Translations under genes and position numbers: made by a program | In this document: one piece after another, positions 1-11,315 of the stretch | Layout of the letters: each line of letters opens with the position of its first letter | How positions within the stretch are numbered: the stretch's first letter is position 1 | Notes under the pieces: model-generated | Seen by the model: only the letters and a program-made list of their open reading frames with translations | The model's database searches: none | Told to the model about the DNA's origin: nothing | Source of the DNA: Oscarella lobularis | Lineage: Eukaryota > Porifera > Homoscleromorpha > Homosclerophorida > Oscarellidae | Direction: 5' to 3' | Assembly (NCBI RefSeq): GCF_947507565.1 | Contig: NC_089177.1 | Location: forward strand, 866,648 to 930,647 | DNA: 64,000 bases

Positions 1-3000
1 GCCTAAATATTAAATTGAGGGCCTAAACTTTGATTCTTAGGGCCTAAATATAAAATTGAGGGCCTAAAATTATATTCTAAAGGACTAAATATAAAATTGA
101 GGGCCTAAACCTTGATTCTAAGAGCCTAAATATAAAATTGAGGGCCTAAACTTTGATTCTTAGAACCTAAATATAAAATTGAGGGCCTAAACTTTTATTC
201 TAAGGACCTAAATATAAAATTGAAGGCCTAAACCTTGATTCTAAGAGCCTATATATAAAATTGAGAGCCTAAACTTTGATTCTAAGGCCTAAATGTAAAA
301 TTGAGGGCCTAAATTTGATTCTGAGGGCCTAAATATTAAATTGAGGACCTAAACTTTGATTCTAAAGGACTAAATATAAAATTGAGGGCATAAACTTTGA
401 TTCTAAGAGCCTAAATATAAAATTGAGGGCCTAAACTTTGATTCTTAAGGCCTAAATATAAAATTGAGGGCCTAAATATTGATTCTAAAGAACTAAATAT
501 AAAATTGAGGGCATAAACTTTGATTCTAAGAGCCTAAATAAAAAATTGAGGGCCTAAACTTTGATTCTAAGGGCCTAAATATAAAATTGAGGGCTTAAAC
601 TTTGATTCTAAAGAACTAAATATAAAATTGAGGGCCTAAACCTTGATTCTAAGAGCCTAAAGATTTAATTGAGGGCGTAAACTTTGATTCTTAGAGCCTA
701 AATATAAAATTGAGGGCCTAAACTTTGATTCTAAGAGCTTAAATATTAAATTGAGGGCCTAAACTTTGATTCCAAGAGCCTAAATATAAAATTGAGGGCA
801 TAAACTTTGATTCTAAGAGCCTAAATATTAAATTGAGGGCCTAAACTTTGATTCTAAGAGCCTAAATATAAAATTGAGGGCCTAAACTTTGATTTTAAGG
901 TCCTAAATATAAAAAAAGGGGCCTAAACTTTGATTCTGAGAACCTAAATATAAAATTAAGGGCCTAAACCTTGATTCTAAGAGCCTAAATATTAAATTGA
1001 GGGCCTAAACTTTGATTCTGAGGGCCTAAATATAAAATTGAGGGCCTAAATTTTGATTCTAAGAGCCTAATTATAAAATTAGGGGCCTAAACTTTGATTC
1101 AAGGATCTAAATATAAATTTGAGGGCCTAAGTTTTGACTCTAATGACCTAAATATAAAAGTAAGGACCTAAACCTTGATTCTAAGAGCCTAAATATTAAA
1201 TTCAGGGCCTAAACTTTGATTCTAAGAGATTAAATATAAAATTGTTGGCCTAAACTTTGATTCTAAGAGCCAAAATATATAATTGAGGGCCTAAACTTTG
1301 ATTCTAAGAGCCAAAATATAAAATTGAGGGCCTAAACTTTGATTCTAAAGGACTAAATATAAAATTCAGGGCCTAAACCTTGATTGTAAGAGCCTAAATA
1401 TTTAATTGAGGGCCTAAACTTTGATTCTTAGAGCCTAAATATAAAATTGAGGGCCTAAACTTTGATTCTAAGGGCGTAAATATAAAATTGAGGGCCTAAA
1501 CTTTGATTCTAAGGACCTAAATATAAAATTGTTGGCCTAAACTTTGATTCTAAAAAACTAAATATAAAATTAAGGGACTAAATTTGATTCTAAGAGCCTA
1601 AATATTAAATTGAGGGCCTAAACTTTGATTCTTAGGGCCTAAATATAAAATTGAGGGCCTAAAATTATATTCTAAAGGACTAAATATAAAATTGAGGGCC
1701 TAAACCTTGATTCTAAGAGCCTAAATATTAAATTCAGGGCCTAATCTTTGATTCTAAGAGCTTAAATATTAAACTGAGGGCCTAAACTTTGATTTTAAGG
1801 TCCTAAATATAAAAGTTAGGGCCTAAACATTGATTCTAAGAGCCTAAATATTAAATTCAGGGCCTATACTTTGATTCTAAGAGCTTAAATATTAAACTGA
1901 GGGCCTAAACTTTGATTCTAAGAGCCAAAATATAAAATTGTTGGCCTAAACTTTGATTCTAAGAGCCTAAATATAAAATTAAGGGCCTAAACTTTAATTC
2001 TAAAGGACTAAATATAAAATTGAGAGTCTAAACCTTGACTGTAAGAGCCTAAATGTTTAATTGAGGGCCTAAACTTTGATTCTTAGAGCCTAAATATAAA
2101 ATTGAGGGCATAAACTTTGATTCTAAGGGCCTAAATATAAAATTGAGGGCCTAAACTTTGATTCTAAGGACCTAAATATAAAATTGAAGGCCTAAACTTT
2201 GATTCTAAAGGACTAAATATAAAATTGAGGGCCTAAATTTTGATTCTAAGAGCATAATTATAAAACTGGGGGCCTAAACTTTGATTCCAAGGACCTAAAT
2301 ATAAATTTGAGGGCCTAAGTTTTGACTCTAATGACCTAAATATAAAAGTAAGGACCTAAACCTTGATTCTAAGAGCCTAAATATTAAATTCAGGGCCTAT
2401 ACTTTGATTCTAAGAGCTTAAATATTAAACTGAGGGCCTAAACTTTGATTCTAAGAGATTAAATATAAAATTGTTGGCCTAAACTTTGATTCTAAGAGCC
2501 AAAATATAAAATTGAGGGCCTAAACTTTGATTCTGAGAGCCAAAATATAAAATTGAGGGCTTAAACTTTGATTCTAAAGGACTAAATATAAAATTCAGGG
2601 CCTAAACCTTGATTCTAAGAGCCTAAATATTTAATTGAGGGCCTAAACTTTGATTCTTAGAGCCTAAATATAAAATTGAAGGCCTAAACTTTGATTCTAA
2701 GGGCCTAAATATAAAATTGAGGGCCTAAATTTTGATTCTAAGGACCTAAATATAAAATTGTTGGCCTAAACTTTGATTCTAAAGGACTAAATATAAAATT
2801 GAGGGCCTAAATTTGATTCTAAGAGCCTAAATATTAAATTGAGGGCCTAAACTTTGATTCTTAGGGCCTAAATATAAAATTGAGGGCCTAAAATTATATT
2901 CCAAAGGACTAAATATAAAATTGAGGGCCTAAAATTATATTCCAAAAGACTAAATATAAAATTGAGGGCCTAAACCTTGATTCTAAGATCTTAAATATTA

Positions 3001-5767
3001 AACTGAGGGCTTAACTTTGATTCTAAAGGACTAAATATAAAATTGAGGGCCTAAACTTTGATTCTAAGAGCCTAATTATAAAATTGAGCGCCTAAACTTT
3101 GATTCTAAAGGACTAAATATAAAATTCAGGGCCTAAACCTTGATTCTAAGAGCCTAAATATTTAATTGAGGGCCTAAACTTTGATTCTAAGGGCCTAAAT
3201 ATAAAATTGAGGGCCTAAATTTTGATTCTAAGAGCCTAATTACAAAATTGGGAGCCTAAACTTTGATTCCAAGGGCCTAAATATAAATTTGAGGGCCTTA
3301 GTTTTGACTCTAATGACATAAATATAAAAGTAAGGGCCTAAACCTTGATTCTAAGAGCCTAAATATTAAATTCAGGGCCTAATCTTTGATTCTAAGAGCT
3401 TAAATATTAAACTGAGGGCCTAAACTTTGATTCTAAGAGCCTAAATATAAAATTGAGGGCCTAAACTTTGATTCTAAGAGCTTAAATATTAAATTGAGGG
3501 CCTAAACTTTGATTCCAAGAGCCTAAATATAAAATTGAGGGCCTAAACTTTGATTCTAAGGACCTAAATATAAAATTGTTGGCCTAAACTTTGATTCTAA
3601 AGGACTAAATATAAAATTGAGGGCCTAAATTTGATTCTAAGAGCCTAAATATTAAATTGAGGGCCTAAACTTTGATTCTTAGGGCCTAAATATAAAATTG
3701 AGGGCCTAAAATTATATTCCAAAGGACTAAATATAAAATTGAGGGCCTAAAATTATATTCCAAAAGACTAAATATAAAATTGAGGGCCTAAACCTTGATT
3801 CTAAGATCTTAAATATTAAACTGAGGGCTTAACTTTGATTCTAAAGGACTAAATATAAAATTGAGGGCCTAAACTTTGATTCTAAGAGCCTAATTATAAA
3901 ATTGAGCGCCTAAACTTTGATTCTAAAGGACTAAATATAAAATTCAGGGCCTAAACCTTGATTCTAAGAGCCTAAATATTTAATTGAGGGCCTAAACTTT
4001 GATTCTAAGGGCCTAAATATAAAATTGAGGGCCTAAATTTTGATTCTAAGAGCCTAATTACAAAATTGGGAGCCTAAACTTTGATTCCAAGGGCCTAAAT
4101 ATAAATTTGAGGGCCTTAGTTTTGACTCTAATGACATAAATATAAAAGTAAGGGCCTAAACCTTGATTCTAAGAGCCTAAATATTAAATTCAGGGCCTAA
4201 TCTTTGATTCTAAGAGCTTAAATATTAAACTGAGGGCCTAAACTTTGATTCTAAAGGACTAAATATAAAATTGAGGGCCTAAACTTTGATTCTAAGAGCC
4301 TAATTATAAAATTGGGGGCCTAAACTTTGATTCCAAGGACCTAAATATAAATTTGAGGGCCTAAGTTTTGACTCTAATAACCTAAATATAAAATTGAGGG
4401 CATAAACTTTGATTCTAAGAGCCTAAATAGAAAATTGAGGGCCTAAACTTTGATTCTAAGAGCCTAAATATAAAATTGAGGGTTAAACTTTGATTCTAAA
4501 GAACTAAATATAAAATTGAGGGCCTAAACCTTGATTCTAAGAGCCTAAAGATTTAATTGAGGGCGTAAACTTTGATTTTTAGAGCCTAAATATAAAATTG
4601 AGGGCCTAAACTTTGATTCTAAGAGCTTAAATATTAAATTGAGGGCCTAAACTTTGATTCCAAGAGCCTAAATATAAAATTGAGGGCCTAAACTTTGATT
4701 TTAAGGTCCTAAATATAAAAAAAAGGGGCCTAAACTTTGATTCTGAGGGCTTCAATATAAAATTAAGGGCCTAAACCTTGATTCTAAGAGCCTAAATATT
4801 AAATTGAGGGCCTAAACTTTGATTCTAAAGGACTAAATATAAAATTGAGGGCCTAAACCTTGATTCTAAGAGCCTAAATATTTAATTGAGGGCCTAAACT
4901 TTGATTCTAAGAGCCTAAGTATAAAATTGAGGGCCTAAATTTTGATTCTAAGAGTATAATTATAAAACTGGGGGCCTAAACTTTGATTTCAAGGGCCTAA
5001 ATATAAATTTGAGGGCCTTAGTTTTGACTCTAATGACCTAAATATAAAAGTTAGGGCCTAAACCTTGATTCTAAGAGCCTAAATATTAAATTCAGGGCCT
5101 AATCTTTGATTCTAAGAGCTTAAATATTAAACTAAGGGCCTAAACTTTGATTCTAAAGGACTAAATATAAAATTGAGGGCCTAAACTTTGATTCTAAGAG
5201 CCTAATTATAAAATTGGGGGCTTAAACTTTGATTCCAAAGGCCTAAATATAAATTTGAGGGCCTAAGTTTTGACTCTAATGACCTAAATATAAAAGTAAG
5301 GGCCTAAAACTTGATTCTAAGAGCCTAAATATTAAATTCAGGGCCTATACTTTGATTCTAAGAGCTTAAATATTAAACTGAGGGCCTAAACTTTGATTCT
5401 AAGAGATTAAATATAAAATTGTTGGCCTAAACTTTGATTCTAAGAGCCAAAATATAAAATTGAGGGCCTAAACTTTGATTCTAAGGGCCTAAATATAAAA
5501 TTGAGGGCTTAAACTTTGATTCTAAAGAACTAAATATAAAATAGAGGGCCTAAACTTTAATTCTAAAGGACTAAATATAAAATTGAGAGTCTAAACCTTG
5601 ATTGTAAGAGCCTAAATATTTAATTGAGGGCCTAAACTTTGATTCTTAGAGCCTAAATATAAAATTGAGGGCATAAACTTTGATTCTAAGAGCCTAAATA
5701 TTAAATTGAGGGCCTAAACTTTGATTCTAAGAGCCTAAATATAAAATTGAGGGCCTAAACTTTGATT
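1..5767. repeat. AT-rich satellite array, 41-bp unit with ~818-bp higher-order repeat
   Basis: The whole stretch is tandem copies of a ~41-bp unit. Each unit is two related half-units of about 20 and 21 bp, both starting GCCTAAA: one reads GCCTAAATATAAAATTGAGG, the other GCCTAAACTTTGATTCTAAG. Variant half-units (AAAGGACTAAAT, AATTATATTCC, TTTTGACTCTAATGAC) recur in fixed order. The block around 2754-3420 reappears almost unchanged at 3572-4238, an offset of 818 bp or about 20 units, so a higher-order repeat exists. The array runs off the left edge of the window. No gene is visible inside it. Confidence 0.97.
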
Positions 5768-8057
5768 TCAAATGCAAACTTTTAGCTTTTCTGAATTTAG
5801 AAGCTCTGTGCGAATTTCTTTCAGTCGGGCTTCCCGGACTTAGAGAACGCGTCTTTTCATTAGTTTAAATTTTGATACTTTTACGTACCGGCAGCTCGTG
5901 TGACAATCTTCAGAGCATCCTAAAAGAACGGCGTGTCATCTAGTGGACTCATTTGGAGTATAGAAAAAAGTGCCATACGTTGACTCTATATCGAAATCCT
6001 TCGATTTCAGCCATATCAAACTCGTACGGACGCACTGGATCTAGGCAACATTCAAACAACGAGAAGAAATCAATCATCAATTGATACCTTTTCCGCCGCT
6101 CAATTTTTCCTCCGCTTTCTTCAGAATCTCTTCCTCTTCACCAGAGCAAACGAACGACAAAGCACTCCCATATTCCATTCCACGTGCAGTTCTAAAGCCC
6201 AGCAATGACGTCATTAGAAGAATAGGTTATCTCCTTTCGTGCCTTCCAACACGGTGAACATAAGCGCTGGCAGTCGTTGGCAAATCAAAATTTAATACAT
6301 TTTCAACGCCTAGTGTAAAACGAGTAAAGGAAACGTCAAGCAAAGTAGCGGATCTTTCTACCTAAGAAGTCGATTCCTCTCGCTATGCCATACTCCTTAT
6401 CACTACTCTTCTTCCTAAAATATTTTTTAAGAACGTACACATTGCTTTCAATTCCGGAGCCCACCTTTTAGTCTTACGACTCTTGTCTGATGGAGCACTC
6501 ATTTCATCTGACGCAATTATGTAATCGTACACACCGCGGTTAAACTGATCTACTACGTGACACCTACGAGATGAGATCAGTCCAAATCAACCTCTACTTT
6601 TTCGCAAAACAAACCTCGAGTTTTGAGGCAGTTCCGGATTTAATAAACATGCAGGAATCCCAAATTGCTCCATAAATAATTTTAATCTGGCAATTAATTG
6701 ACTTTCATTTGAGAGAAGGTTGGCCGCCTGCTCTCTCTTACCTATAACACCGATCGACGCTATTAACAAACAGTATCGTCTTGCCACGAAGCAGTCTAGA
6801 CAAAAGGAAGAGCTTGGAACTGATACTAAGGAAATGACATAATGAGAGTACTTGAGTTTTAGAAGAGCACAAAGCAGCAGAAATTTGTCATCAGGTTGAC
6901 ACCTAGAGAAAAATAGCTACCATGTACCGCATTAGTGAATATTCATTTAATGCCTTATATGGTATTGAGCTAATTGGGCTTGCTCTTTTTTCAGTTCTTC
7001 CTCGTCCAAAGAAACGGAGACGGGATTGTGAAGTACCAATTTCTTCAGCAGTTCAACATCCTAGAAGACAAGTGCGTACATGCATTCTTAAAATTGAGTG
7101 CCACATCCACTGACTTCACTTAGTGTGGCAGATATCAAGAATGTCTGGCAAATCTTGGGCAAAAAACTGCAGGAAGAGCGCTATATATTGGGAATTTAGT
7201 CGAGATGAGAGTGCAAGTGCCTCGTCAAAGCTTCCAAGTCATCTTTGTATCCAAACGAGAAAACCAAATCAGCTTCATCAATAACAAGCATACTGAGAGA
7301 ATCTTTAATTGACATCGTCTAATAAGATTCATCAGCTGTCATAGCAACGAGACCTTATTATCTATCACCTTTGCTTGCAAATGAGCAAGAACTCGACTAG
7401 GGGTACCCACGACAATGTCCGGACAATCAGCCAAGATGACCCTGTAGAGGAGAGACCAGTCATGCAGAGCAAAGGTGTTTGCTGGCTCATTACCTCAGTG
7501 TCTCTGTTCCGCTTTGACTTGATACTTCTACCACGCGGACTAACTTTGAGCAGGCCATCGTCAACTCCTAACGTATTTCATTTCAAATTTGAACTCACAT
7601 ATCTTTTTTTACAAACTTTGAGGTTTTTTGTAGCCTGTTTGCAAAGTTCTTTCGTTGGGACTAAGACCAGAGCACGCGTGGCCCTCTTAGCAGAGTGCTA
7701 GATACAACAGGATCACATAAAGCTACCTACGTGGTATGCCTTGCCTTTTTCGCTTCCAGAATCGCTTGAACGATCGGAATCGCGTATCTGTTGCTTTCGA
7801 TGAGATCTTTACTGTATACTTGACTTCTGCTCTTACGCTGCAGTCTTTCCCGAGCCCGTTTTCGCCTTTACGAGAACGTCTTTGCCGGCGAGTGCAAGCG
7901 GAATCGATTTTGCTTGAATCGGCGTCGTTTTTGACCAGCCAAGCCGAGAAACTGCCTGTACAACACCTATGTGTGTGTGATAGCGCTAAAAATGTGCCAA
8001 ACGGACTTTTAGTAGGCGATCATCGAGGCCCAGCGGGCCAAAGGCAGCAACGGACAT
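5768..8057 (-). CDS. DDX56: DEAD-box RNA helicase, DDX56-like; C-terminus missing in window
   Basis: ATP-dependent RNA helicase, in known orthologues nucleolar and involved in 60S ribosome assembly. I can chain 19 exons from ATG 8057, all in phase: 8057-8007, 7955-7837, 7787-7731, 7683-7617, 7567-7494, 7441-7369, 7318-7221, 7166-7115, 7060-6954, 6902-6852, 6795-6742, 6686-6615, 6563-6465, 6414-6362, 6309-6243, 6191-6088, 6040-5979, 5919-5889, 5838-5768. Motifs in order: KTGSGKT (I), VLVPTKEL (Ia), [10 protein letters not shown] (Ib), VIDEAD (II), SATLSE (III), GIARGIDF (V) and YVHRVGRTARG (VI, split across two exons). The region from LFMEQFGIP onward is typical of DDX56. Three introns need GC donors (after 7221, 6954 and 6243). 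Reading stops after SEKLK, at about residue 450 of a family length near 550, exactly where the satellite begins. A GTTTGC donor at 5779 would instead place the satellite in an intron, with the last exons outside the window. Confidence 0.9.
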
Positions 8058-8157
8058 CTTGTTAAAACTTAGTGCGCGCTAAGCCCCTTGGCGAGTTACA
8101 AAGGCGGGCTCTGGCAGGCTCTATTGAGGAGCTCTAAAAGGAGCTCTAAGGCGCTTT

Positions 8158-9340
8158 TTAGCGTATGCTAATTCTAAGTTGTTGTTTAACATCTTCGGGT
8201 GGGTCATCGCCCCATCCGCTAGCCAATACAATGCCAAAATCAGCGACGTCCACTGTCCCCTTTGCAATACGAGTATGAAACTCCTTTGCATTGTCTGGAT
8301 CAGCTCGAAGCAAGACGTAGTGCCATGCCGGTCGACCGCAGTCTGTTCCACGCACCAAATACACGCGCGAACTAGTTTCTCCACTGATTTTATCTTTCCA
8401 CTTCCACTCTTGATGCTTGACAGCTCGGCACTTAGCTGTGTCCTTACGCATGCACGACAAACGCGTTGTATTCACATGAACCGGGTGCTGCTCCCAGTCG
8501 TTGCCGCTGGAAAGCGTCGAACCGAGACCAAAAAATACCAAGCCGCGATCTTCAATCATACATCCGTCAACTGAATAGAAACGTTCACGAGGTATTTCGT
8601 GCCGCTGGCAGGACGCAAAGATTTTCACAAGAATTCCTCGTTGAATTGCTTTGTGTCCGCATGCTGGCACTTCAAGTCGATCCAATTCTTCGATCAGCGC
8701 ATAAGCCCATTGGCCCGAACAGGGAGAATCTATGACGAGCGTCAGAATTTTACCGCGAAATAGTTTAATGTAAATTGAAAGGAGTTCCCGAAACGTGAGA
8801 AATCCACCACGAAAGCACCAGTCCCCAGATCCGTCTTGCCCATGACCCATGTACCATATCGTTGCTGCGTTGGCAACGCTTATATGACGTCAATATACTG
8901 GAGTTCGACCCCTTACCTCCTGGCTTTTCGCAGCGTTCTAAAAAGAGCTCAATCTCTTCAACGTATCGATTCTTGTCGCGTTCGTTTTCCGGCTCGTCGA
9001 CGAGCACGGTCGTTACGGTGCGATGCGAATCGCGACTGAGACGATACTTGACGATGGAAACGTCGTCGCGAGCGTGTGCGTGCGGAATCTCGTTGTTTTT
9101 CACGTCTTCATCCTCAAACTTGCGTCTCCGGTGCACGGACGGGTCGGCGTGGTTGCCGAACGAAGCAATGATCATGCAATCCTGATCGTAGCCGGAGATT
9201 CCACCGTATTTCGAGTCAAACTTGTAGTCTTGACTCATGAGTCCCCAGCGCGTCAGGTAAATGGAATCTGTTACCGTGGCATCAATCAGTGCACGTGCAC
9301 CAGTTATTGAGTACGTAGACCCATGGCCCTTTACGTCTAT
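8158..9340 (-). CDS. Caspase-fold (C14-like) protein, 5' end unresolved
   Basis: Two same-strand exons encode one protein. The upstream exon includes Met 9238, but the frame is open and looks coding (ARALIDATVTDSIYLTRWG) back to about 9340, with no earlier Met, so a 5' exon is probably missing from this model. The downstream exon contains IWYMGHG and, about 40 residues later, VIDSPCSGQW. That is the His...Cys spacing of caspase/metacaspase-fold peptidases (HG and DSC-type blocks). The join near 8878-8945 requires a ~31-nt intron with a GTCGAA donor or a one-base shift; neither can be proven here. The 5' part overlaps the start of the divergent glycosidase-like gene. I know similar proteins only as an uncharacterised family, so peptidase activity is inferred. 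DDX56 begins 100 bp downstream on the same strand. Confidence 0.6.
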
Positions 9341-11050
9341 TTGGCCTTTTCTGTCTCCCTTATAAGTGCAGCATCGTCTGACTTTCCACCACCCCCAACC
9401 TCGGCGTCGCTTGGCGTTGAAGTCGGCTCGCGTCCGCCCGCATTCTGCGACGTCGTCAAAGAAGCGCGTCCCTTCACCGACTCCAAGGGCACGAACGTTC
9501 CAACAGATTCAAACGGTTGGCCAATGGCAGACGGAAAATTAGTCGTTTTTGATCTTCGTCCGGCCTTTGCCTGGGCTCCGCCCATCGACGATCCAGAAAA
9601 GCGAATACCCGCTCACTTGAGCGACGCGCCGTGGAAACTCTCATTCATTGGGATGGCTAACATTACGAGTGCCGATTCGTCATTCTCGGGAAATATCGAG
9701 AACATGAAATTTGACAACAGCACCAATACAACGACGGCCGATATAACGCTGCCCAAGGGAGAAGCATTGATGGTGCTTAATTTTTCAAATACCCAACGCA
9801 CCCCCGCTTCTCCCAAAGGCAGCGGCGTGACAAACGTCAGCATTATCGCGCCCTACTGCGACAGCAAAAATCCAACTCTCTTTACGCCCGATTTTATCAA
9901 AGCTCTAGCTCCCTTCGATCACATGCGCTTTATGGGAATAACGGGTACCAACTACAAAGCCGGGTATTACGGCGACAAAGGAAATCACATATTCGAATGG
10001 GACCAGAGATCTATGCCCGATGACATGACTCAAACGGGTTGGTCTGATCTACGACCGGGAAAAAACGGATGGGCTTGGGAATACGTAATACTGCTAGCGA
10101 ACGAAGTCAATAAAGATATCTGGATTAACATCCCAGTATCGGCAAGCGGATGTCTACCCTATCCGACCCCACAATGCGAAAAGGATCAAAATTCGTATAC
10201 ATACCAGCTAGCAATGCTACTCAAATCGGGAAACTCGTACACTAATAACAAGGGGCTCAATAACAACCTCAAAATCTACGTAGAACACAGCAACGAAGTG
10301 TGGAACTTTGGCTTCTCCCAGTACATCTGGAACAAGCTCAATGCCGTCGATCGCACCAAGCACGACAAGTCGATACCGATTGCGTTTAATACGACCGATC
10401 AAGAGGTCATGGCTCGACGAAATCACGCCCTGCGTCTCATCGAAATCGGTCGCATATTCGAAAACGTTTTCGGTACGGGCACGCTGGGTCGACGCGTATT
10501 GCCTATCTTCGCCGAATGGACTATCTTTCCGGCTCACTACGACGAAATTCTCAATTGGGCTAATCAGTTCTACGGGCCGCCCAACAAGTACTTCTACGGC
10601 GTCGCCCAGACGCACTATTACAGCGATTCGGACGCGCCGGCGAACGCAAACGTTCAGCAGATTCTCGCCGCAATAAAAAACAGCAGCGATAGCGGCTACG
10701 CGAAAACGCTCGAAATCGGCGAAATTGCCAGCGTGTGGGGCCTCAAACTAGCCGCGTACGAAGCGGGCCCCGGAATGAAAGTGGGCAATACAACGAACAT
10801 CGGAAATCGCATCGAAGCCCAACGCAATGCGGGCATGAAGCAGATCGTCGTCGACGACGTGCTCGACAATTGGTTCGGCTTGCCGCGACCCGGCGACATT
10901 TATAATTATTTCTCGTTGTGCGGCGCCTATTCGCGGTACGGGTGTTGGGGTGCGACCGACGATATATCCGATCTGACGACGCCGAAATACGAGGCAATAT
11001 TAGAAATAACAAAAAGTAAAGCCTACCAAAGTCGCCGGACCTCTCTATGA
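9323..11050 (+). CDS. Secreted glycoside-hydrolase-like protein, intronless
   Basis: A single uninterrupted reading frame of 575 codons starting with a signal peptide (MALYVYLAFSVSLISAASS). The middle contains the block VEHSNEVWNFGF. An Asn-Glu preceded by a beta strand is the acid/base signature of many clan-A (beta/alpha)8 glycosidases. Later blocks HYYSD, EIGEIASVWG and YEAGPGM look like the strand carrying a second catalytic Glu. The whole resembles bacterial proteins annotated as putative glycosidase or cellulose-binding proteins; the exact family is not recognised. The C-terminus has several Cys (CGAYSRYGCWG). Absence of introns contrasts with most neighbours, although the next two transporter genes are also almost intronless. 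Likely secreted and acting on polysaccharide. Confidence 0.65.
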   Translation: MALYVYLAFSVSLISAASSDFPPPPTSASLGVEVGSRPPAFCDVVKEARPFTDSKGTNVPTDSNGWPMADGKLVVFDLRPAFAWAPPIDDPEKRIPAHLSDAPWKLSFIGMANITSADSSFSGNIENMKFDNSTNTTTADITLPKGEALMVLNFSNTQRTPASPKGSGVTNVSIIAPYCDSKNPTLFTPDFIKALAPFDHMRFMGITGTNYKAGYYGDKGNHIFEWDQRSMPDDMTQTGWSDLRPGKNGWAWEYVILLANEVNKDIWINIPVSASGCLPYPTPQCEKDQNSYTYQLAMLLKSGNSYTNNKGLNNNLKIYVEHSNEVWNFGFSQYIWNKLNAVDRTKHDKSIPIAFNTTDQEVMARRNHALRLIEIGRIFENVFGTGTLGRRVLPIFAEWTIFPAHYDEILNWANQFYGPPNKYFYGVAQTHYYSDSDAPANANVQQILAAIKNSSDSGYAKTLEIGEIASVWGLKLAAYEAGPGMKVGNTTNIGNRIEAQRNAGMKQIVVDDVLDNWFGLPRPGDIYNYFSLCGAYSRYGCWGATDDISDLTTPKYEAILEITKSKAYQSRRTSL

Positions 11051-11315
11051 ACTAAGCTTAATGTGACTGGCTTTGCGAAAATGATTGGTGTGTTTGTGCG
11101 ACGCCTGCTCCGCACTTTTTCTTTCTAGCCATTGCATGTGGTTTTCTATCAAGTCTACCCTGTACAATCAATTAGTCGCCCGTTACCTTCAACCGTATGA
11201 ATCTGTGGTTCAGTATCCTAAAGCCGACTAGCTTACGCGGTTTGAAAGTAAGTCTCTCTATGTATTGTTTATAAACGTTTCCAAATAATCTAGATATTTG
11301 ATTTTTTGTTTTATG

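Noticed and set aside
1-5767. CRISPR array
   Set aside because: Repeats are contiguous without unique spacers and the window is clearly eukaryotic.
6587-6787. Stand-alone 66-residue minus-strand gene
   Set aside because: It is two DDX56 exons plus the intron between them read through in one frame; the splice sites and phase fit the helicase.
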